64,000 nt of DNA from positions 36,128 through 100,127 of the forward strand of contig JAFDWQ010000003.1 in the NCBI GenBank assembly GCA_018268395.1, written 5' to 3'. Position numbers and translations under genes: made by a program. The stretch comes from Armatimonadota bacterium (GTDB lineage: Bacteria; Armatimonadota; Fimbriimonadia; Fimbriimonadales; Fimbriimonadaceae). The notes under the pieces were generated by a model. That model had not been told where the DNA came from. It was given only the letters and a program-made list of their open reading frames with translations, and ran no database searches. Below are positions 35,366 to 43,753 of the stretch, in pieces. The first letter of the stretch is position 1. Each line of letters opens with the position of its first letter.

Positions 35366-36709
35366 ATGGAAACTGGCTTGACGTCGTTACGCCTCTTACT
35401 CGCCTTGACCTGCCTGCCCGATACCCATCCGGCCGGGCGGCTCGAGGTGTACGTCGACCGGATGCCCTCTCCCGAAGAGGTCGCCCAGAACGACACCGGC
35501 GCCCGGTTCGAACCGCCTTGGGGTTGTTACCTGGGGGCGTACATCGACTTGGACCGGAGCCTTCCAAGGACCGAGCGGGACGAAGTCGGCCGGGTCCACA
35601 GGTTCCCTGAGGACTTCGAGGCCCTGGCGGGCAAGCGTCATGCCAGCTACTTTTTCTATATGGGGTACGGAGTGCCCCTCGCCAAAGCTTGGGTGGCCGA
35701 GCGCGGCGCAGAAGGGCGGATCGTCCACATCGCGCTCGAACCGAACAACGGGCTCGCATACGTCAAAAGCGACGACTATCTCCGAGAACTGGCCGACGAC
35801 CTCAGGTCGACCGGAGCCAAGGTCTTCCTCCGCTTTGGGAGCGAGATGAACGGGACGTGGACGCCTTACAGCGAGGATCCGGACCTCTACAAGGAGAAGT
35901 TCCGGCTCGTCGCGGAGACGATGCACGACCGGGCGCCGAACGTCGCGATGGTGTGGGCTCCGTACTGTAGCCCCGTGACCAACATTCCAAGCTTCTATCC
36001 CGGTGACGACGTCGTCGATTGGGTCGGCGTCAACATGTACAACGTCACCTACTTCAACCAGGATCCATCGACCCCCGGGTGGCAGGTCCACCCTTGCGAC
36101 ATGCTCGACCCGGTGTACCGTATGTATTCGGACCGGAAACCGATCATGATCGGCGAATACGGCGCGACGCACTACTCCGCCCTGGAGGACGAGAAGAAGA
36201 CCGAATATGCCGTGCGGTGCATCAAGTCGCTGTACCTCGCTTTACCAAGGAAGTATCCGAGGGTCAAGGCGATCAACTACTTCAACGGCAACAACCTCGA
36301 CCTGAGCCACGCGAAGAACAACAACTACGCCGTCACACAAGATCCGGACGTCCTTGCGACCTATCGGGCCGTCGTCAAACAACCCTATTTCCTGGGGCAC
36401 TCGGACGCTCCGGACGAAGAGCCCGCCCGCCCGCCGGTGACGCCGATGCCTGTCCGCGACGGAGAACCCCTCATGGGCCGTGTCCGGCTGTCCGCTTGGG
36501 CCAAAGTGAACGACGAAAAGCCGTCGGCCCGCTTCTTGGTCAACGGCAAACCCTTGACAGGCGGGGGTGCCGACGGTCATTGGCAACGGGTGTTGGACAC
36601 TTCGGCCTTTCCCAAAGGTCCGGCCGTCCTGACGGTCGAAGCCTATGGGGGCGGGCGAATGGTCTCGCGGAAGTCCGTGCGCGTGGTGTTCGGAAGCGTC
36701 GCTCGGTAA
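35366..36709 (+). CDS. Secreted GH26-like glycoside hydrolase (beta-mannanase type)
   Basis: 447 residues from ATG 35366. The N-terminus is weakly signal-like (LRLLLALTCLPDTHPAG). The catalytic domain has FLRFGSEMNGTWTPY, where E of SEMNG fits the GH26 acid/base Glu, and PIMIGEYGATHYSA, where the E fits the nucleophile. MVWAPY and WVGVNMYNVTYFN support the TIM barrel. The last 90 residues form a beta-sandwich, perhaps carbohydrate-binding. It probably hydrolyses extracellular mannan-like or other beta-glycans. The gap to pseudopilin 3 is 20 nt, so co-transcription is possible. Confidence 0.82.
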   Translation: METGLTSLRLLLALTCLPDTHPAGRLEVYVDRMPSPEEVAQNDTGARFEPPWGCYLGAYIDLDRSLPRTERDEVGRVHRFPEDFEALAGKRHASYFFYMGYGVPLAKAWVAERGAEGRIVHIALEPNNGLAYVKSDDYLRELADDLRSTGAKVFLRFGSEMNGTWTPYSEDPDLYKEKFRLVAETMHDRAPNVAMVWAPYCSPVTNIPSFYPGDDVVDWVGVNMYNVTYFNQDPSTPGWQVHPCDMLDPVYRMYSDRKPIMIGEYGATHYSALEDEKKTEYAVRCIKSLYLALPRKYPRVKAINYFNGNNLDLSHAKNNNYAVTQDPDVLATYRAVVKQPYFLGHSDAPDEEPARPPVTPMPVRDGEPLMGRVRLSAWAKVNDEKPSARFLVNGKPLTGGGADGHWQRVLDTSAFPKGPAVLTVEAYGGGRMVSRKSVRVVFGSVAR

Positions 36710-36760
36710 GTCGACCCGTCGGCCGGACTCCCGACCCTGGCCGTGCCACAATCCTTGTCC

Positions 36761-38269
36761 ATGAGCAAGGATCTCGGGATCACTCCCCGGGCGGAGAACT
36801 ACGCGGATTGGTACAACGACCTGGTCAAGCGGGCCGACCTGGCGGAGAACTCCGTCGTGCGCGGCTGCATGGTCATCAAACCGCACGGTTATGCCATCTG
36901 GGAACTCATGCGGGACGCCTTGGACGGCATGTTCAAAGCGACGGGCCACGTCAACGCGTGCTTCCCGCTCCTGATCCCGAAGTCGTTTTTCGAGAAAGAG
37001 GCCGAGCACGTCGAGGGATTCGCTAAAGAGTGCGCCATCGTCACTCACACGCGGTTGACCGGCAACCCGGACGGCAAGGGGCTCGTTCCCGATCCCGCTG
37101 CCGAGCTCGAAGAACCTTATGTGATCCGGCCGACAAGCGAGACCATCATCTGGTACTCCTATAAGAACTGGATCCAGTCCTGGCGGGACTTGCCCATCCT
37201 CATCAACCAGTGGGCGAACGTCATGCGTTGGGAGCTGCGCCCCCGACTGTTCCTTCGGACGTCCGAGTTCTTCTGGCAAGAGGGCCACACGGCACACGCC
37301 ACCTACGACGAGGCGGAGGAAGAGTCGCTCAAAATCCTTGACGTCTATCGGCGGATGGCCGAAGAGTGGATGTGCGTCCCGGTCGTGCCCGGTCTCAAGA
37401 GCGACGGCGAGAAGTTCGCGGGCGCCGATCACACCTACACGATCGAGGCGATGACCCAAGACCTGCGAGCGATCCAAGCTGGGACGTCGCACCATCTGGG
37501 ACAGAACTTCGGCAAGGCCTTCGACGTAAAGTACCAAAGCAAAGAGGGCCGGGAGGAGTACGTCTGGGGAACGTCGTGGGGCGTATCGACGCGTCTGATC
37601 GGTACGATGCTGATGGCCCATAGCGACGACCGGGGGCTCGTTTGCCCGCCCCGCTTGGCCCCTGTCCAGGTCGTGATCGTCCCGATCGGAAAGGCAGACG
37701 ACCGTGACCGGGTCTATGAGGCCTGCGACCGGCTCGCGGGCGAGCTGAGGTCTTCGACGTGGCACGGGTCCGCTCTTCGTGTCACCGTGGACAAAACCGA
37801 TAAGTCACCGGGCTTCAAGTTCAATGAATGGGAGCTCAAGGGGGCGTGCGTCCGGATCGAACTCGGGCCGCGCGACCTGGACGCGGGCGTCTGCGTGGTC
37901 GCCTCCCGTCTCGATGGCGAAAAGTCGACGATGGGACTCTCGGAAGCGACGAGCGCAGTGGCGTCGATCTTGGACTCGCTCCAAACCGGACTGTTCGAAC
38001 GCGCCAAAGCCTTGCGTGAGGCGAACACGAAGCGCGTCGACACGTGGGAGGCCTTCAAATCCTCCTTCGACGGCGAAGGTGGCGGAGGCTTCGTCCTCGC
38101 CCATTGGGACGGCACGAGGGAAACGGAACAGCGGATCAACGACGAGACGAAGGCCACGATCCGGTGCATTCCGATGTCGCCGCTCGATCCGGCCGACGGC
38201 GAACCCGGTGTTTGCGTCCTGACGGGCCGCCCGAGCCAACGTCGCGTCGTCTGGGCGAAAGCTTACTGA
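36761..38269 (+). CDS. proS: Prolyl-tRNA synthetase, archaeal/eukaryote-like short type
   Basis: 502 residues from ATG 36761. The class II core shows [50 protein letters not shown] (motif 2 region) and the anticodon domain VVIVPIGK. The large editing insertion of classical bacterial ProS is absent, and the C-terminus has the extension of the archaeal/eukaryotic type. It charges tRNA-Pro in the cytoplasm. CACAAT lies 8 nt upstream of the ATG, possibly a short-leader promoter. Confidence 0.93.
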   Translation: MSKDLGITPRAENYADWYNDLVKRADLAENSVVRGCMVIKPHGYAIWELMRDALDGMFKATGHVNACFPLLIPKSFFEKEAEHVEGFAKECAIVTHTRLTGNPDGKGLVPDPAAELEEPYVIRPTSETIIWYSYKNWIQSWRDLPILINQWANVMRWELRPRLFLRTSEFFWQEGHTAHATYDEAEEESLKILDVYRRMAEEWMCVPVVPGLKSDGEKFAGADHTYTIEAMTQDLRAIQAGTSHHLGQNFGKAFDVKYQSKEGREEYVWGTSWGVSTRLIGTMLMAHSDDRGLVCPPRLAPVQVVIVPIGKADDRDRVYEACDRLAGELRSSTWHGSALRVTVDKTDKSPGFKFNEWELKGACVRIELGPRDLDAGVCVVASRLDGEKSTMGLSEATSAVASILDSLQTGLFERAKALREANTKRVDTWEAFKSSFDGEGGGGFVLAHWDGTRETEQRINDETKATIRCIPMSPLDPADGEPGVCVLTGRPSQRRVVWAKAY

Positions 38270-38277
38270 CCCTGGGC

Positions 38278-39519
38278 CTACTTTCGGAGGAAGACGTAAA
38301 CGAACCCGTGGTAGTCCACGGGAGGCTGGTACTTCTGGTCGTTGCCGAAGACTTCGATGAGGGCGTTGTTGGTCGGTTCGAACTGCGGGTCTTCGGACAG
38401 GATCGCTGCCGACCTTTCTGCGAGTTGCGACTCCTGGTCTGCGGTCAAGGTCTGGCCCTCTCGAAGTCCGAGGTCTTTCAGCGCCCGTGACTTGGCCTTT
38501 GACTGCAGCCCGTCAAGGATCTTCGAGAGCCGGGCGATTTCGGCCGTGAACTTCTGATGCTCGGCCGCTTCGGCCTCAGTCAACTTCGGGGGAGTGCCCC
38601 TCAGCATCGTAAAGTCGCCGACGACGAGGTCGGACTTCCCGTCGCCGTTCCAGTCTCCGACGAACGGTTTAGGCCTCATGGAAGGTCGTTTGCCTGCCGT
38701 CGCATCGAAGATGTCGAGCCGCTTTTGATCGTCTTCGACGCCTGGGGGAACGATGGGAGGCACGATAGCCCGGCCTTTTTCGAACGTCGGGACCGTGCCT
38801 TTGACGCCCTTATAGAACGTGACCGAACCGTCTTCCGAACCCAGAAGGAGGTCCGCGGTCTTATCCCCGTCCCAGTCCGCGACGGCAGGGCCTCCGTCCG
38901 GTGCCACGATTTCGCTGCCTGCCGCCGTCAGTTTGACGGGGGTCCCCAAGGCGAGCGCTCCCTTGTTCGGCGCGTAGTAGACGGCCCCCCCGAGCGAACC
39001 GAGAAAGAGGTCGGGACGCTTGTCCGAGTTCCAATCGAAGAGGGACACGGCGATCGCGCTGTCCGGGGCCAGCGGCTTTCCGTCCGGGCCAGACATCGTG
39101 ACGCCGAGGTCGAACGTTCCGTCGTTCCGGCCGCGGAAAACCGTGACAGGCCCGTCATAACCTCCGGACACCACGTCCGGCCGACCGTCTTGATCCAGGT
39201 CCGCGAACTGCGGGCCGAATCCGATGCATCACCCATAGGAGACAGCACCGGTCGTGCCGCCTGCTTGGAACCACTGCGGCTTTCCGAACACGGGGGCGGC
39301 CGCCGTCCCGGTGTTCCGGTAGACCTTGAGCTTGCCGCCTTCGAACTGGCCCACGAGGAGGTCCGGCTTCCCGTCGCGGTCAAGATCGGCCAAGCACGGT
39401 GCGGCGTGCCCGTGTTCGGTATCGATCGGAGTCCCGTCGGCCAGGACCCTGACCGGATCCGCGAGTCCGAACGACCGCCAGGGCGGCTCCGACAACGCCG
39501 CGGCCAGGAGCCAGATCAT
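38278..39519 (-). CDS. FG-GAP/VCBS propeller protein with in-frame UGA: candidate selenoprotein
   Basis: 413 codons if the UGA at 39231-39229 (codon 97) is read through. Codons 1-96 start with a short hydrophobic segment (MIWLLAAAL) and contain PCLADLDRDGKPDLLVGQFEGG. After the UGA the same frame continues without a break as CIGFGPQFADLDQDGRPDVVSGG, cut here to its core FADLDQDGRPDVV, through further FG-GAP repeats (VSLFDWNSDKRPDLFLG, AVADWDGDKTADLLLG, FVGDWNGDGKSDLVVG) to the end. No start codon with a plausible context exists after the UGA. A 7-bp hairpin with loop AGUUC begins 13 nt after the UGA and its loop starts 19 nt after it, matching bacterial SECIS rules. It is secreted or periplasmic. 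The alternatives are a pseudogene or a TGG-to-TGA sequencing error. Confidence 0.7.
39198..39231 (-). promoter_or_regulatory. UGA codon plus SECIS-like hairpin
   Basis: UGA occupies 39231-39229. GGCCCGC (39216-39210) pairs with GCGGACC (39204-39198) with one C-A mismatch. The loop is AGUUC (39209-39205) with G as its second base, 19 nt after the UGA. The published bacterial SECIS model asks for a loop 16-37 nt downstream with a G in its first two positions. Confidence 0.5.
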
Positions 39520-39525
39520 TCTTCC

Positions 39526-39531
39526 ATTGTA
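39526..39531 (-). promoter_or_regulatory. -10 element TACAAT of the FG-GAP gene, leaderless type
   Basis: TACAAT on the minus strand, 6 nt, then ATG 39519. A consensus-quality promoter at the first ORF argues that the gene is expressed rather than decayed. Confidence 0.6.
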
Positions 39532-39537
39532 GTCGAA

Positions 39538-39558
39538 GTGGATAAGTCGGTGGATAAG
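39538..39558. repeat. Two direct GTGGATAAG repeats, DnaA-box-like
   Basis: GTGGATAAG occurs at 39538-39546 and 39550-39558, spaced 12 bp start to start. Each is one base away from TGTGGATAA, the complement of the DnaA box TTATCCACA. They lie just upstream of the FG-GAP -10 and could be operator sites. Confidence 0.5.
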
Positions 39559-39584
39559 CGGTGCAGAGAAGCCGATGAAACCGC

Positions 39585-39613
39585 TTGCGCCCCGCCCGAA
39601 TACGGTGTACAGT
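39585..39613 (+). promoter_or_regulatory. Promoter TTGCGC-17-TACAGT
   Basis: TTGCGC (39585-39590) and TACAGT (39608-39613) are separated by 17 nt. It faces the region 39614-40053, which has no convincing ORF but ends in an intrinsic terminator. Confidence 0.5.
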
Positions 39614-40053
39614 TCTCATGTCGGAAGAAGAAAGGCCGACAAGCCGATCCAGAGAGAGAAATCCGCTCAGACCGGTGGCCGCTCAGAAGACCGACACCGT
39701 GAAGCGGGAACGCCCGTCCGGCACGCATCAAGGATCCTGCGGGATCCGTGGGCCGAACAGCGGGCAGCGATCGCGACACGACGCTGGACGGAGGTTCGGC
39801 CGGTCGCCATAAGGCTTGCTAAGACTGGTCGAATCGGGCAGCGGGTTCAAGCCGACCCGATGGTCCTCGTCCGGCGGACGACGCCGAAGCCTTCGGGCGA
39901 AAGCGTTCGGGCACCGCCCTCGGCACCGCTTCGGCGGTTCGCCGGCTCAGGGTTCGGGACGCCCGGCGTGCGGTGGCGCCCTTCGGGGACGTGCCGCTAC
40001 GCAGATTGCGGCCGGGATCTGCACTTGTGCAGGTTCCGGCCCATTCCGTTTTT
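39614..40053 (+). ncRNA. Candidate structured RNA of about 430 nt, family unknown
   Basis: It is bounded by a promoter and an intrinsic terminator. Hairpins readable by eye: GTCGG/CCGAC (39620-39640), GGATCC-TGCG-GGATCC (39732-39747), TCGTCC-GGC-GGACGA (39867-39881), CCGAA-GCC-TTCGG (39884-39896), ACCGC-UUCG-GCGGT (39925-39938) and CCC-UUCG-GGG (39979-39988). C(UUCG)G loops are typical of stable structured RNAs in GC-rich bacteria. I looked for the RNase P signature GAGGAAAGUCC/ACAGAA, the tmRNA ends and tag, and the SRP apical loop and found none. The only short ORF, 64 codons from ATG 39618, is Arg/Ser-rich and unrecognised. It may be a new RNA class or a diverged known one. Confidence 0.45.
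40010..40053 (+). terminator. Intrinsic terminator
   Basis: GGCCGG (40010-40015) pairs with CCGGCC (40036-40041), and CTGCAC (40019-40024) with GTGCAG (40027-40032). The three bases between can also pair as G-U, A-U and U-G. It is followed by CATTCCGTTTTT. A protein gene starts only 55 nt later, so this terminates something upstream. Confidence 0.7.
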
Positions 40054-40107
40054 GAGGCGGCAGACCCGGCCCGGACGGGAAGCGTCCGCACGGGTAGATT
40101 GCCAGAC

Positions 40108-40452
40108 GTGCTGTGGGCGCAAGCCGGTCTCAGTTTCTTGGTCTGGTGCTTGTTCGGGGTCTGGGCTGCGAAGCGCGTGCTGGCCTCCGCCAGAACGCCT
40201 CATCCGGCCCTCGGCGTCCTCGCCTTGATCGGCGGAGCGTTGCTTCTGGTCTCTGGACTCGTCGGGATCGCGGCCGGCCGTGGGCTCGTCGACGGAGTCC
40301 TTGCGCCGTGGGCATGGGCCGCGGTCACGGTCTTGGGCGCCCTGTTCGTGTACGTCCAAGCTTGGGGCGCGCTCGCCGTCGCATCCCGTGCGTTCCGTCG
40401 GGAAACGGGAGTGGCCACCGAGCCGTCTGTGGCTAAGAAGGATCCTTCATGA
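40108..40452 (+). CDS. Small integral membrane protein
   Basis: 114 residues from GTG 40108 (TTG 40099 is possible). Three hydrophobic helices: LSFLVWCLFGVWAAKRVL, LGVLALIGGALLLVSGLVG and WAWAAVTVLGALFVYVQAW, then a short charged tail (RRETGVATEPSVAKKDPS). I recognise no family. The stop overlaps the next ATG (ATGA), so it leads an operon with the secreted protein and the thioredoxin-like lipoprotein that follow. Confidence 0.6.
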   Translation: MLWAQAGLSFLVWCLFGVWAAKRVLASARTPHPALGVLALIGGALLLVSGLVGIAAGRGLVDGVLAPWAWAAVTVLGALFVYVQAWGALAVASRAFRRETGVATEPSVAKKDPS

Positions 40453-41027
40453 GACGTCTGTTCGTACCGTTGCTTTTCGCCGTCTGTCTCGTCAGTCCGG
40501 CCTTACCGTCCGGCCCGCCGGAGCAGGACGTCGCTTCGCGCATCCTCGTCAAGCTACGCCAACTCGACCTGCTGAACCAGATCCTTCCCGTCCTCTTGAC
40601 CAAAGAGCAACTCGGCAAGCTGCTCCCCGTGATCGAGAAGGCCCGCGAAGCGTCCAAAGCGACCGAACGAATCGAACTCGACGAGTTGAAGAAACTCGAA
40701 CCGAAGGTCGACAGCGACCTGAAAGACGCCAAGGAAAAGGGCCTCGTGACGGCGAAAGAGAAGACGACCGAGTACCTGCGAGTCTTGGCCGCCTTGCGCA
40801 AAGTGAGGGAGATCATGGTCAACGAGCAATTGGAGACGGTCCTTAAAGCCGTCGAAGAGACCCTCGACGAAGGTCAGATCAAAGCCGCCACCAACTCGAT
40901 CCAAAACGCCGGTGACAAAGAGAGCAAAGTGACCGACCGGGACAAACTCCGTCGCTGGGTGGGTGCCGTCCTCCTCGACCCGCTGGCCTACGACCTTCTG
41001 CTGGAACTGAAGAAGAAAGGCGGCTGA
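40449..41027 (+). CDS. Secreted helical hypothetical protein
   Basis: 192 residues with a signal peptide (MRRLFVPLLFAVCLVSPALPSG). The mature protein is rich in Lys, Glu and Leu and looks all-helical (VIEKAREASKATERIELDEL, EYLRVLAALRKVREIMVNEQ). I recognise no family. It is translationally coupled to the membrane protein upstream, and a lipoprotein gene starts 18 nt downstream, so it is one envelope-related operon. Confidence 0.75.
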   Translation: MRRLFVPLLFAVCLVSPALPSGPPEQDVASRILVKLRQLDLLNQILPVLLTKEQLGKLLPVIEKAREASKATERIELDELKKLEPKVDSDLKDAKEKGLVTAKEKTTEYLRVLAALRKVREIMVNEQLETVLKAVEETLDEGQIKAATNSIQNAGDKESKVTDRDKLRRWVGAVLLDPLAYDLLLELKKKGG

Positions 41028-41045
41028 TCGGCCAGAATCCAGACT

Positions 41046-41687
41046 ATGAAGTCCTGGCTTCCGGCGTTGCTCCTCTCCGTCGCACTGGCGGGGTGCAACG
41101 GCCCTACCGATCAGCCCACCGTCAAGGTCGACGGGTCCGGGTCGGGCAAGCAGGCGTCTCAAGGGCCGGTCGGCGACGGCTCTGACCAGACGCCCGCACC
41201 GGACGGCTCGACCGACCGGAAGGCGACAGGCGACGGAAAGACGCCGTCGACATCGTCAAACCCGCCACAGGACAAGGAACCGACGACTCCGGCCCCGTCG
41301 CAGGGCCAGGGCCCGACGCCGGCCCAACTCGAAAAGTCCTCCTTGGTCTCTTGGTCGAAGACCGTCGCCGAAGCGACGGCCGAAGCTCGAAAGGACGGCG
41401 GTTACGTGCTCCTTGTCTTCGAAGCCCCCTGGCATACGGGCTCGAAAATCATGAAGAAAGAGGTCTTTTCGGATGCCGAAACGGCCAAGTTGCTGCAAGG
41501 TGCCCACCCGGTCTCCCTGGACGTCGACGATCCGGCCACCAAGGAGCTGCAAAAGGAACACCTCGTAACGGCGATTCCGGTCATGTTCTTCGTAAAACCG
41601 GGTCAAAAGCCGTTCGGAATGATCGACGGCTATTACGATCTGACCCTGTTCAAGAAGCAACTTCGTAAGGTCCTCAAGGACAAGTAA
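41046..41687 (+). CDS. Lipoprotein with thioredoxin fold lacking the CXXC
   Basis: 213 residues. The lipobox is LAGC (Cys16). A long Pro/Gly/Ser/Asp-rich linker (about 17-98) leads to a thioredoxin_7-like domain: LVFEAPWHTGSKIMKKEVF, DVDDPATKELQKEHLVTAIPVMFFVKPG. The position of the WCxxCK active site reads WHTGSK, so both redox cysteines are replaced (His and Ser) while Trp, Lys and the cis-Pro (AIPVMF) are kept. It is probably a non-catalytic binding or chaperone-like lipoprotein in the periplasm. Confidence 0.8.
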   Translation: MKSWLPALLLSVALAGCNGPTDQPTVKVDGSGSGKQASQGPVGDGSDQTPAPDGSTDRKATGDGKTPSTSSNPPQDKEPTTPAPSQGQGPTPAQLEKSSLVSWSKTVAEATAEARKDGGYVLLVFEAPWHTGSKIMKKEVFSDAETAKLLQGAHPVSLDVDDPATKELQKEHLVTAIPVMFFVKPGQKPFGMIDGYYDLTLFKKQLRKVLKDK

Positions 41688-41691
41688 AGGC

Positions 41692-42492
41692 GTGGACGAG
41701 ACCAAGGGCGAAGCGTGGTCAGCACGATACGGTCAGCAAGGGCCCGAAGCCGACGGGGTACCGGACGCGTTCTTCCGGCACCGGAGCGTCCGTCGGTATT
41801 CGGACCGTGCCGTTCCCGAATCGGTCGTCGTTTCCTTGATCGGCGCGGCCCAAAGCGCGTCCACGAGCAGTAACCTCCAGCTCTGGTCTGTCGTGTCCGT
41901 CCAAGAACCTGACCGTCGCGAAGCCGTCGCCCGTCTGTGCGACGACCAAGAACACGTCCGTCGTGCACCCTGGTTTTTCGCTTTCTTTGCCGACCACCAC
42001 CGTCTACGGTCTGCCGCCGTCCGGGTCGGCGAGAGATGTTCGGCCCTGGACACGACCGAATTCCTCACGATGGCCGTCATCGATGCCGCTCTCGCGGCCG
42101 AGCGGATGGCCTGTGCGGCAGAGTCGATGGGCCTTGGTCTGTGCTACATCGGCGCCCTGCGGAACGACGCGGCTGCGGTCAAGGACTTGTTCGGACTTCC
42201 CGAAGGCGTCTTCGGCGTCTTCGGCATGACTTTAGGGTGGCCCGTCGAGGGGCTGCAGGCCAAAGTCAAGCCCCGATTGGCTCAGTCGGCGGTCTGGTTC
42301 CGGGAGACGTATTCCGCAGACATCGATGTCAGCGAATACGACGAACGGATGCGCGCGTTCTACGTCCTGGAAGGGATGAAAGGCGAGGTCACATGGTCGA
42401 TGCGGTCGGGTCGGCGGGCCGATGACAGCAAACTGACGGGTCGGGACCGGCTCAAGGCCTTCCTGGACGGGCAAGGCATGGACCGCCGCTGA
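41692..42492 (+). CDS. Nitroreductase-family NADPH-dependent oxidoreductase
   Basis: 266 residues from GTG 41692. FFRHRSVRRYSDRAVPESV is the FMN-binding N-terminal signature; QSASTSSNLQLWSVV and the CAAESMGLGLCYIGALRND helix follow, with FGVFGMTLGWP after them, as in NfsA/FRP-type enzymes. It likely reduces flavin, nitro or quinone substrates in the cytoplasm. It begins 4 nt after the preceding lipoprotein gene, so it is co-transcribed with envelope genes of unknown function. Confidence 0.88.
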   Translation: MDETKGEAWSARYGQQGPEADGVPDAFFRHRSVRRYSDRAVPESVVVSLIGAAQSASTSSNLQLWSVVSVQEPDRREAVARLCDDQEHVRRAPWFFAFFADHHRLRSAAVRVGERCSALDTTEFLTMAVIDAALAAERMACAAESMGLGLCYIGALRNDAAAVKDLFGLPEGVFGVFGMTLGWPVEGLQAKVKPRLAQSAVWFRETYSADIDVSEYDERMRAFYVLEGMKGEVTWSMRSGRRADDSKLTGRDRLKAFLDGQGMDRR

Positions 42493-42542
42493 ACGTCCAA
42501 GGGCGACCGGCTCTGACCGTACACGGGCAGAGCCCGAAGAAG

Positions 42543-42755
42543 CTACTTGTCGTCTTCGCCTTTCCGCGCCCTCTCGTGAGCGGACTGAAAGGCGCTCTTT
42601 TGTTCCTCGGTCCAACCCGCAGCTTCGGCCTGCGCCGACTCTTTCGAAGCCTGAGGCTCCGGGGCGTCGGCGGGCTCATTGGCGCACCCTGACATCGCGA
42701 GCGGAACGGTCAAGAGGGCCGTCAGGGAGATCGTCCGGATCAGTCTTGCCACCAC
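42543..42755 (-). CDS. Small lipoprotein
   Basis: 70 residues from GTG 42755. The signal and lipobox are [11 protein letters not shown] (Cys at 24), followed by an Ala/Glu/Pro-rich charged tail ([19 protein letters not shown]). I recognise no domain. It overlaps the end of the upstream pseudopilin gene by 16 nt, which suggests coupling to it. Confidence 0.6.
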   Translation of the reverse strand: MVARLIRTISLTALLTVPLAMSGCANEPADAPEPQASKESAQAEAAGWTEEQKSAFQSAHERARKGEDDK

Positions 42756-43603
42756 GTGACCCCGATCGCCTCAGGATAAGCGAGGAACGTACTGCACTTC
42801 CAGTTCTTGCCTAGAGGAAAGCCGTCGCGCGGGAACGGGTTGACCGTTCCGTTCGGATCCGAACAGTATCCGTCGACGCGCTTTTGGAAGCTCTTCGGAG
42901 ACCCGATCATGGACCCGCCCGCGTCTCCTCCGTGCCAGGCCACGACTCCGGCGTGACCGTCTGCGTACACCATCGTGACCTTGCCCGTAAAGTAAATGCT
43001 GTTGTTCCGTTTTGCGCCGGGAAAGTTATCGAAGTACCAGTCGATACCGCCGATCGTCTGTCTCGGCGTGTCATACGTGTTGCCGAACGCGAAGAGGTTG
43101 GCCGGGTCCGCCATCTGAGTGTTCGACTTGCCCGAGTTGTAACGGCGGCCGCCCCGGCCGCCGCAACCTTGGACGGCTCCGCCGTCCGTGCACTGCTCCT
43201 CGCTGACCATTCCCTCGGCGCACCGGATCTCCCAGCCCCAGTTGTAGCCGATGTCGTTCTTGTCGTAGTCGAGGTGGCCGTTGGCGTCGAGCTTGACGTC
43301 GTCCTTGTTCTGGCGGTACTGGGACCACATCTGCGTGTTCTTCGTGTACGGGTACAGCGAGCAAATGGGGTCGCCGCCACAGTTCGTCGCATCGCCGCCG
43401 TCGAAAACGGACGGGAAGCGGTCTTCGTTGTCCGAAATGTAGATCATGGAAGCCGTGCCGATCTGCTTCATGTTGCTGAGGGCGGAGGTCTTCTTTGCGG
43501 CCTCCTTGGCCTGGGCGAAGACCGGGAACAGGATCGCGGCAAGGATCGCTATGATGGCGATCACGACGAGAAGTTCGATGAGTGTGAATGCTTTACGGAA
43601 CAT
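42740..43603 (-). CDS. Pseudopilin-like protein (DUF1559-type)
   Basis: 287 residues from ATG 43603, preceded by GGAGCG. MFRKA precedes [15 protein letters not shown] and then [20 protein letters not shown]. The C-terminal domain has [21 protein letters not shown] (DG box near the end) and several cysteines. It belongs to the same broad family as 32778-35345 but is closer to the common form whose helix continues [20 protein letters not shown]. It is exported and processed by a prepilin peptidase. Confidence 0.9.
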   Translation of the reverse strand: MFRKAFTLIELLVVIAIIAILAAILFPVFAQAKEAAKKTSALSNMKQIGTASMIYISDNEDRFPSVFDGGDATNCGGDPICSLYPYTKNTQMWSQYRQNKDDVKLDANGHLDYDKNDIGYNWGWEIRCAEGMVSEEQCTDGGAVQGCGGRGGRRYNSGKSNTQMADPANLFAFGNTYDTPRQTIGGIDWYFDNFPGAKRNNSIYFTGKVTMVYADGHAGVVAWHGGDAGGSMIGSPKSFQKRVDGYCSDPNGTVNPFPRDGFPLGKNWKCSTFLAYPEAIGVTWWQD

Positions 43604-43753
43604 GATTGCGCTCCGTCGGTCATGATCCGACGACGGTCTTAAGGTTCCGTTGTCGAGCTGTTGTCCCTGTGTCAAACCTCGTTAACGTTGCGTCCCGACC
43701 GTTCGGTCCGGCCCTGAACCGGGATCAGCCCGTCCCAGGCCGAGCGGCGTCGG

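Noticed and set aside
36242-37765. 507-codon minus-strand ORF opposite proS and the GH26-like gene
   Set aside because: Both sense genes have diagnostic motifs; this is an antisense shadow.
39229-39231. Simple pseudogene interpretation of the FG-GAP gene
   Set aside because: Not excluded, but the rest of the frame is intact, the promoter is consensus-like and a SECIS-like hairpin follows the UGA, so I rank selenocysteine higher than decay.
39618-39812. 64-codon ORF starting MSEEERPTSRSRERN
   Set aside because: Arg/Ser-rich composition, no homologue recognised, and the -10 is only 4 nt before the ATG instead of the usual 6. Kept as an alternative to the RNA call but not listed as a gene.
39841-39862. 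tRNA T-arm-like GGTTCAAG segment within the RNA candidate
   Set aside because: The flanking 5-bp stem does not pair and no acceptor or anticodon arms are present, so neither tRNA nor tmRNA is supported.
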